A stretch of DNA of 64,000 nt from JANXLS01 sp035308565. GTDB lineage: Bacteria > Planctomycetota > SZUA-567 > H5-PLA8. This document shows positions 58,838-64,000 of the stretch, one piece after another. The DNA lies in contig DATGGK010000122.1 of assembly GCA_035308565.1 (NCBI GenBank), forward strand, positions 1-64,000, given 5' to 3'. The first letter of the stretch is position 1, and each line of letters opens with the position of its first letter. The position numbers were made by a program, and so were the translations under genes. The notes below the pieces were generated by a model. The model ran no database searches. It was not told the DNA's origin and saw only the letters and a program-made list of their open reading frames with translations.

Positions 58838-60217
58838 ATGCCCGCCGCATTGGATTCGCCCACAAACGGCCACGACGCCCAGCCGGTGATTGAAGTCACC
58901 GACGTGGTCAAGACGTTCAACGGCCGAAACGTCCTCGACGGCGTCAGCCTGACGGTGCGCCGCGGCGAAACGCTGGTGATTATGGGCGCGTCCGGCTGCG
59001 GGAAAAGCACGCTGCTGCGCTGCCTGATCGGCGCGCACTCGCCGGACAAAGGCACGATCAAACTCTTCGGAAAAGACATGGGGAAAATGCGCACGCGCGA
59101 ACTCGATGGCGTGCGCAAGCGCTTCGGAATCTTGTTCCAATCCGGCGCGCTATTCAGTTCCATGACCGTTGGCGAGAACGTCGCGCTGCCGTTGAAAGAG
59201 CACGCGCGCTTGAGCGCAGACATGGTCGATCTGATGGTGAAAGTCAAACTGGAACTGGTCGGGTTGCGCGAAGCCGAAGACCGCCTGCCCTCTGAGATTT
59301 CAGGCGGCATGGCCAAACGTGCGGGACTGGCGCGGGCCATTGCGCTCGACCCGGAATTACTGTTCTACGACGAACCGACATCCGGCCTCGACCCGATCAT
59401 GACACAGATCATCGACAGCCTGATCGTCGATCTGGCGCGGACGATGAACGTGACGTCGGTTGTCGTGACGCACGATCTCAAAAGCGCATTCCGCGTCGCC
59501 GACCGCATGGTCGTGTTGAATAATGGCCGCATCGTCCAGCAAGGCCAGCCGCACGAAGTCCGCGCCAGTTCCGATCCGTTCGTGAAGCGCTTCATTCACG
59601 GGCCGGTGGAATCGAAGACTGTCGTGTTGCAGAAAACACCGTCCGACCGCGCGCAGGCGGACCGCCCGCCGCGCGGCTCTGACTTTTTTCCAAATCCCGG
59701 CGCGACGCTGGTGTCGTCATCGCCGCGATTACGAGCGGTCGAGCAGAAACCGGCGGAACAGAAGGATTCGAGCGCAAAACCGCCGCCGATGCCGAACGCG
59801 CCCAGCGTGGCCGATTTTCCCATTCGCGAAGCGGCGCCGCGAGTTGCTGACGTGTCCGCGCGCGAGCAGGCTCCGGCGGCGGTTCCCGCCGCCGCGCCTG
59901 CGCCGCATCTTGCGCCGGGACTCTACATTCCCAAGCGGCGCCCCACTGAGATTCGTGCAAGCGAGCCGCCCGCACCACAATTTTCGCCGGTGCCTGCAGT
60001 ACTCCCGCCGCCCGTGGCGCCGCCGCCGCCGAGTGTGCCGGCTGTGGCCGCTGAAAAGACGAATGCCGATCCGGCCGCGACGGTGTTGATGCCGCCGCCG
60101 ACGTTTTCATCGCCATCCAGTTCGGTCGTCGACTTGATTCCCGTCAATCCCGTGCCGCCTATCGAACAAAAGCCCGCGGCGCCGCCCAAAAACGCCGGGC
60201 AGGGAGGAGTGGCCTAG
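58838..60217 (+). CDS. mlaF: MlaF-type ABC ATPase with long Pro/Ala-rich C-terminal tail
   Basis: Energises the MCE lipid transporter. The 459 residues begin with a complete ATPase (about 15-260): Walker A GASGCGKST, Q loop ILFQSGALFSSMTV, signature SEISGGMAKRAGLARAIA (the MlaF form), Walker B LLFYDEPTSGLDP and switch His in VTHDLKSAF. The remaining 195 residues are a low-complexity tail rich in Pro, Ala and Ser (PPPVAPPPPSVPAV) with no predicted fold; ordinary MlaF proteins end near 270. GGAG 5 bp upstream fixes ATG 58838. The stop overlaps the next start by one base (TAGTG). Confidence 0.92.
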   Translation: MPAALDSPTNGHDAQPVIEVTDVVKTFNGRNVLDGVSLTVRRGETLVIMGASGCGKSTLLRCLIGAHSPDKGTIKLFGKDMGKMRTRELDGVRKRFGILFQSGALFSSMTVGENVALPLKEHARLSADMVDLMVKVKLELVGLREAEDRLPSEISGGMAKRAGLARAIALDPELLFYDEPTSGLDPIMTQIIDSLIVDLARTMNVTSVVVTHDLKSAFRVADRMVVLNNGRIVQQGQPHEVRASSDPFVKRFIHGPVESKTVVLQKTPSDRAQADRPPRGSDFFPNPGATLVSSSPRLRAVEQKPAEQKDSSAKPPPMPNAPSVADFPIREAAPRVADVSAREQAPAAVPAAAPAPHLAPGLYIPKRRPTEIRASEPPAPQFSPVPAVLPPPVAPPPPSVPAVAAEKTNADPAATVLMPPPTFSSPSSSVVDLIPVNPVPPIEQKPAAPPKNAGQGGVA

Positions 60218-61689
60218 TGGCGAGGCGCAGATACAAACGGCGCGGCGCGAACGCCATTTTGGTGGCCGGCCTTTTCGCGACTTTTTGCGCGGCGCTCTTT
60301 ACGGGTATGTTTTTCCTCTATGGAAAATTGGGCCGCACGTGGCGCGGCGTGGCGGAAATGCGCGTGCTTTTCGCGCAAGTCAAATCGCTGCGCGCCGGCG
60401 CGCCGATTCGCTACGACGGCATGGAATTGGGGCGCGTCAAAGACGTGCGAGTCGTGCACGCCGACGCAGCATTGCTCAAAGATCTGCCGCCCTTTAAAAA
60501 GCACGATCTGCTGAACCTGCCGCTGAGCGAACCCGAGCGCGAAAAACTTAACCGCGTGCCCGACGAGGAAGTCGATGCTTCCGCGCGCAAGACTATCGAC
60601 GGCCGCGTGATGGTGCTCGCCACGCTGGACGTTCTGCTTGAGCAGGACGAAAGGCGATTCCGCGACGACGACACGTATTTCGTGGCCGCCAGTTCGCTCG
60701 GCGACAGTTCCGTCGAAATGGTGACCGGCAGCGGCAAGCCGATTGTGCCGCAGCCGGGCATGATCGTGCTGGGCGTCAACGCCGATTTGATTTCGGACAT
60801 CGGCAAGAACATGGCGCAGATTCAGGACGCGATGGAATCGATTGCCGACATCATCGGCGGCGAAGCCAACAAGGGCATGGTTCAGACGCAAATTCGCAAC
60901 TTCGAAGGCTTCACCGGAACCGTCGATGCGCAGGTCGCTTCGATTGAGAAAAAAGTGCCGGAGGTGTGGGACGGCATCGACACGCGCGCAAAGCAGTCTG
61001 AAGAGAACATGAACGACATCGTGAACAAAATTCTCGCGCTGCGCCCGGACATCGACAAAGCCATGTCCCGGACTAACGACGCGATTTTGTCGATGCGCAA
61101 GAGCCTCAGCGCGTCCGCCGATTCCGGCGTCGAGAACCTGCGCAATTATCGAAAAGAAGCGAAGGAGCAGATCGAGCTTTGGCACAAAACGTCGCAGGAG
61201 TATCGCGCGAACACGCCGGAGCAATTGAAGGAACTGCGCAAGGCGGCTGAAGGCGCGCTTTCCGCCGCCGATAAAATCGACGCGATGCTTGCGCGCGTGG
61301 AGTCGCAGATGGACATCGGCGATCAGGGCGCGCGCGCCGCGTTGAATCAGCAGACCGACGCGGCAATGGGCTTTCAGGAAGTGGCGTGGCAATTTAGAAA
61401 ATCCCCGGTGTATTTTTCGACAAAATACCCGCTCGCGCAACTGGGGCAGCGCCACCTGGCGTGGCGTTACGACATGGCGCGCTCGCAGTACATCGAACTG
61501 CGCCGCGAATTGGCGGCGCTGCAAGCGGGCATAAGCGTCGCCGATCCGGCCGACCGCGAACGCGCGCGGCACATCGAACAACTGCTGGCCGAATCCGACG
61601 ATTTCTTCAGCGTCAACCGCAATAATTTCCAGCCGCTTACCGACGTGGGCGGCTCTGGCGAACCCCTTCAACGAGGAGCCAAGCCATGA
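60217..61689 (+). CDS. mlaD: MCE-domain (MlaD-like) lipid-transport protein 1
   Basis: 490 residues: one N-terminal membrane helix (AILVAGLFATFCAALFTGMF), an MCE domain (MRVLFAQVKSLRAGAPIRYD, ELGRVKDVRV ... VLATLDVLLEQD, GDSSVEMVTG) and a long coiled-coil C-terminal half (about 200-480). The MCE domain is split by an insertion of about 45 residues after GRVKDVRV, containing DLPPFKKHDLLNLPLSEPER. MCE domains form hexameric rings that carry lipid; the long helices may build a tube or needle as in PqiB/YebT-like proteins. Start GTG 60217, overlapping mlaF by one base with GGGAGGAG upstream. The stop overlaps the next gene (ATGA). Confidence 0.9.
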   Translation: MARRRYKRRGANAILVAGLFATFCAALFTGMFFLYGKLGRTWRGVAEMRVLFAQVKSLRAGAPIRYDGMELGRVKDVRVVHADAALLKDLPPFKKHDLLNLPLSEPEREKLNRVPDEEVDASARKTIDGRVMVLATLDVLLEQDERRFRDDDTYFVAASSLGDSSVEMVTGSGKPIVPQPGMIVLGVNADLISDIGKNMAQIQDAMESIADIIGGEANKGMVQTQIRNFEGFTGTVDAQVASIEKKVPEVWDGIDTRAKQSEENMNDIVNKILALRPDIDKAMSRTNDAILSMRKSLSASADSGVENLRNYRKEAKEQIELWHKTSQEYRANTPEQLKELRKAAEGALSAADKIDAMLARVESQMDIGDQGARAALNQQTDAAMGFQEVAWQFRKSPVYFSTKYPLAQLGQRHLAWRYDMARSQYIELRRELAALQAGISVADPADRERARHIEQLLAESDDFFSVNRNNFQPLTDVGGSGEPLQRGAKP

Positions 61690-63188
61690 GCAACGGCGCG
61701 TTGAACGGCTTTTCGTGGAAGGAGATCGTGCTTGGCCTCGCGGGCATTCTGGGTCTGGGCGCGGCGGGTTATTTCGGCGTGAAATACCTCAATGTCGCGC
61801 GACTCTGGAAGCGCCGTCAGGAAATTCTGGTTGTCTTTGAAAACGTCGGATCGCTGACGCGCAACGCGCCGGTGCGCTACAATGGCATTGAAATCGGGCG
61901 CGTCAAAAGTTTGCAGCCAGTGCACCTGGACGAAAAAATCATCGGCGAGCGCTTCCGCACGCTCACGCGCCGCGACATCAACAATCTGCCCATCCGCACT
62001 GACGCGCTCAAGCGCGAATTGCTGGAACTGGCGTCCGATGAATTCGACAAACAATGCCGCCAGAAATTGGTGGGCACGAGCATGATCGAATTGAGTCTGG
62101 AAGTCCTCAACGACAACGACCCCATCCGCTATCGTCTCGACGACGAAATCCGCATCGACGCGACGGTCTTCGGCGATTCGTCCGTAGAAATCATCTCGGG
62201 CAGCGGACCGATCAACGATTCGCCCAATCAATACGTGATCGGGAATTCGGGCGATTTCTTCAGCAACCTCTCGAACAGCATGAGCGAAGTGCGCGACATT
62301 CTCGCGGGCGTCAAGGATGTGATCGGCACGGAGGAGCGGAAGAATTTCGCCAAATCGCAGGCGCGCTACACGCCGCTCAACGACCGCATCGCCGCGCTCA
62401 ACAAAAACGCCAACGAGCGCATGGAGAAGACACTCAAGCGTTACAGCGCGCTGACCGACTGTGCGCGCGAAAAACTGAACAAAACCGGCGACGTGCTGCA
62501 ATCGTTTCAGCCGGCCGCGGAGGAAGCGACCGATTCGATTCAAAAAGCGCTGAAGGAAATTGAGCGGATGACGACTGAGGCGCGAAATGAAGCCAGTTCC
62601 GCGATGGACGAGATCAAGTCCGAGTACGAAACGGCGCAGGAATCCGTGCGCGTGCCGATTCAGCAGGTGCGCGACGGAATCGACGGCATCAAAAGCCCGT
62701 TGATCGCTGCGAAAACCGACGTGGAAAAAGCGCCTGCCCGGTTGGATTCCGGATACGACGCCGCGGGCAGCATGCAATTGCAAAGCGTGGACGACATGAA
62801 TCGGTTCTCTGAATCCGCGAAGAAAAGCTTGCTCAACTTGAAGATCACTGCTTTCGTCGCGAGGGAAAACAAGGACTTGATGATCTCGCGGCGCGACGCC
62901 GGCGAGAACTTTGCTCAAACCGCGCTGGACGTGCATCGCCGGCTTGGCGCCATTTCCAGCCGCATGCTCAATGCCGCATCCGACGTGTACGAGGCCGCGC
63001 ACGACATGGAGGCCGACGTCGCCGCCGATCCCACGATTGCGCGGGCCGAAAACGCGGTGCGCAAATTGAACGCGGCGCGCGCGCCGTTCGATGAAATGCG
63101 CGAAGTGCTCGGCGCAGAGATGTACCGCCCGTGGACCGAACGCAAGCGTGCCGCGTGGACCGGCGACGGTTTGCCGCGCGGAAATTAA
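61686..63188 (+). CDS. MCE-domain (MlaD-like) lipid-transport protein 2
   Basis: 500 residues with the same plan as the first: a membrane helix (IVLGLAGILGLGAAGYFGV), MCE domain (ILVVFENVGSLTRNAPVRYN, GIEIGRVKSLQPV ... MIELSLEVLND, GDSSVEIISG), then about 300 residues of helix. An insertion of about 50 residues follows the GRVKSLQPV strand (RRDINNLPIRTDALKRELLE), in the same position as in its neighbours. It overlaps gene 1 by four bases. The three proteins probably make a hetero-oligomeric or stacked assembly on one permease, as in mycobacterial MCE systems with several distinct subunits. Confidence 0.9.
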   Translation: MSNGALNGFSWKEIVLGLAGILGLGAAGYFGVKYLNVARLWKRRQEILVVFENVGSLTRNAPVRYNGIEIGRVKSLQPVHLDEKIIGERFRTLTRRDINNLPIRTDALKRELLELASDEFDKQCRQKLVGTSMIELSLEVLNDNDPIRYRLDDEIRIDATVFGDSSVEIISGSGPINDSPNQYVIGNSGDFFSNLSNSMSEVRDILAGVKDVIGTEERKNFAKSQARYTPLNDRIAALNKNANERMEKTLKRYSALTDCAREKLNKTGDVLQSFQPAAEEATDSIQKALKEIERMTTEARNEASSAMDEIKSEYETAQESVRVPIQQVRDGIDGIKSPLIAAKTDVEKAPARLDSGYDAAGSMQLQSVDDMNRFSESAKKSLLNLKITAFVARENKDLMISRRDAGENFAQTALDVHRRLGAISSRMLNAASDVYEAAHDMEADVAADPTIARAENAVRKLNAARAPFDEMREVLGAEMYRPWTERKRAAWTGDGLPRGN

Positions 63189-63189
63189 A

Positions 63190-63246
63190 TGTAGGACGGC
63201 TTTGCGAGCCGTCAAAAAGTAGGACGGGCTTTCAAGCCCGCAAAAA
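63190..63246. repeat. Two palindromic repeats (GTAGGACGG type) inside the MCE operon
   Basis: GTAGGACGGCTTTGCGAGCC followed by GTC (63,191-63,213) and GTAGGACGGGCTTTCAAGCC followed by CGC (63,219-63,241) lie in tandem between the second and third mlaD-like genes, matching 58,591-58,611. Confidence 0.65.
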
Positions 63247-63259
63247 AGAGGTAACGATC

Positions 63260-64000
63260 ATGGCTAATTCAGGCTACGCGCATTCCGAAGTCAAAGCCGG
63301 ATGCTTCATAACGCTCTGCATCGCCTTGTTAGTGGGCATGATGTTCATGTACAGCGATTGGAGCCGCCGTTACAAAGGCAGCCAGGAAATCTCCGTCGCC
63401 TTCGCGTCGGTGACGGCGCTGCGCCCCAACGCTCCTGTGCGTTACAACGGCGTCGAAGTCGGGCGCGTCAAGGAAATCCGCATCCTCCATTTAAAGGAGG
63501 GCGACCTCAAACGTTTGCCATCGCTTACCGCCGGGGAGCTCGACAAACTGCCGCTCACCGACACAGAACGCAAACAATTGCGCGCAATGCCCGCTGCTGC
63601 GTTCTCAAGCGAACTCGAAAAAATCCTGCTCAAGCGAACCATGATCAATCTGATTTTAGAAGTGATTAACGAGCACGACACCAAACGCTTCCGCGAAGAC
63701 GACGACATTCGCATCAATACTACATTGATGGGCGACACGTCGGTCGAGATCGCTTCCGGCAGCGGCGAACCTCTGGCCGAAAACCGCATGGTGCTGGGAC
63801 GCTCCGGCGATTTCTTTACGAATCTAGCACGCTCCGTCGAGCAGGTGAAAGAGATTTTGAGTTCGGTCAGCGACGTGGTCGGCAAAGACGAGCGCGAAAG
63901 CGTGCGCAAAGCGCTGCGGCGCTTCGACACGATCACCGAGCGCCTCGAAAAGATCGTCACGGTCGTGGACGACCGTCTGCCGAAAACGTGGGACCGTGTG
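63260..64000 (+). CDS. MCE-domain (MlaD-like) lipid-transport protein 3, cut by window end
   Basis: The frame is open from ATG 63260 to the window end (247 codons, no stop). It has a membrane helix (CFITLCIALLVGMMFM), MCE strands (ISVAFASVTALRPNAPVRYN, GVEVGRVKEIRI ... MINLILEVINEHD, GDTSVEIASG) and the first part of a helical region. The same intra-domain insertion is present (DLKRLPSLTAGELDKLPLTD). GAGG stands 8 bp before the start. It is the third mlaD-like gene of the operon; further genes may follow outside the window. Confidence 0.88.
   Translation, partial: MANSGYAHSEVKAGCFITLCIALLVGMMFMYSDWSRRYKGSQEISVAFASVTALRPNAPVRYNGVEVGRVKEIRILHLKEGDLKRLPSLTAGELDKLPLTDTERKQLRAMPAAAFSSELEKILLKRTMINLILEVINEHDTKRFREDDDIRINTTLMGDTSVEIASGSGEPLAENRMVLGRSGDFFTNLARSVEQVKEILSSVSDVVGKDERESVRKALRRFDTITERLEKIVTVVDDRLPKTWDRV

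Noticed and set aside
60214..63215. Two long minus-strand frames (about 485 and 515 codons)
   Set aside because: They mirror the first two mlaD-like genes exactly in extent; the plus-strand frames carry MCE motifs and overlapping starts and stops, the minus-strand ones carry nothing recognisable.

Overview
The window is high-GC bacterial DNA, densely coded on both strands. The best clue to its origin is the first gene, a planctomycete-type cytochrome protein (PSCyt1, DUF1549 and DUF1553 with an inserted LamG-like domain), a family concentrated in the Planctomycetes-Verrucomicrobia group and related candidate phyla. Pkn-type kinases, many sigma-54 activators, a multi-gene MCE (Mla) lipid-transport operon and a DksA-like gene next to lspA agree with that. 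The organism is diderm (MlaD, TolC, Wza, a beta-barrel protein, tripartite pumps). I would not name a genus.

Layout. 1-6.2 kb: the cytochrome gene, then a secreted aldose 1-epimerase overlapping an aldehyde dehydrogenase. 6.2-32.7 kb: a tRNA-Val(CAC) gene whose 3' 46 bp recur as an exact direct repeat at 32,659-32,704, next to no other part of a tRNA. The 26.4 kb between looks like a tRNA-integrated genomic island. It carries a GH10 xylanase and a double CE1 esterase; a MarR regulator; an RND drug-type pump with its fusion protein; a sigma-54 activator with OsmC, a degenerate histidine-kinase-like protein and a membrane Ser/Thr kinase; decayed plasmid-type genes (ParB-like, methyltransferase fragment); and a complete Czc-type metal pump with its own sensor kinase and NtrC-type regulator. 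No intact integrase was recognised. 32.7-44 kb: two secreted hydrolases, a siroheme nitrite/sulfite reductase, a CHAD protein, an outer-membrane barrel and a Wza-like exporter. 43.5-50 kb: a CPBP protease, an FHA protein, dnaA, nadC and xylB. 50-56.3 kb: a MacB-type transporter, an orphan OppF-like ATPase, lspA, a DksA-like gene, a possible structured RNA with a strong terminator, and an HtrA protease. 56.4-64 kb: a small membrane protein, a WXG100-like protein with a coiled-coil partner, and an MCE operon (mlaE, a 35-residue membrane microprotein, an mlaF with a long Pro/Ala-rich tail, and three mlaD-like genes, the last cut by the window end).

How the genes fit together. Xylan use links the xylanase, the double esterase, xylulokinase and the epimerase. 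In the island, matching TTCGCGAA box clusters lie upstream of both the RND pump operon and osmC, with the sigma-54 activator between them and a well-spaced -24/-12 promoter before osmC; this reads as one local stress/efflux regulon. A 20-bp perfect palindrome in front of marR is the likely MarR operator. Short palindromic repeats of several recurring types occupy many intergenic gaps, including gaps inside the MCE operon.
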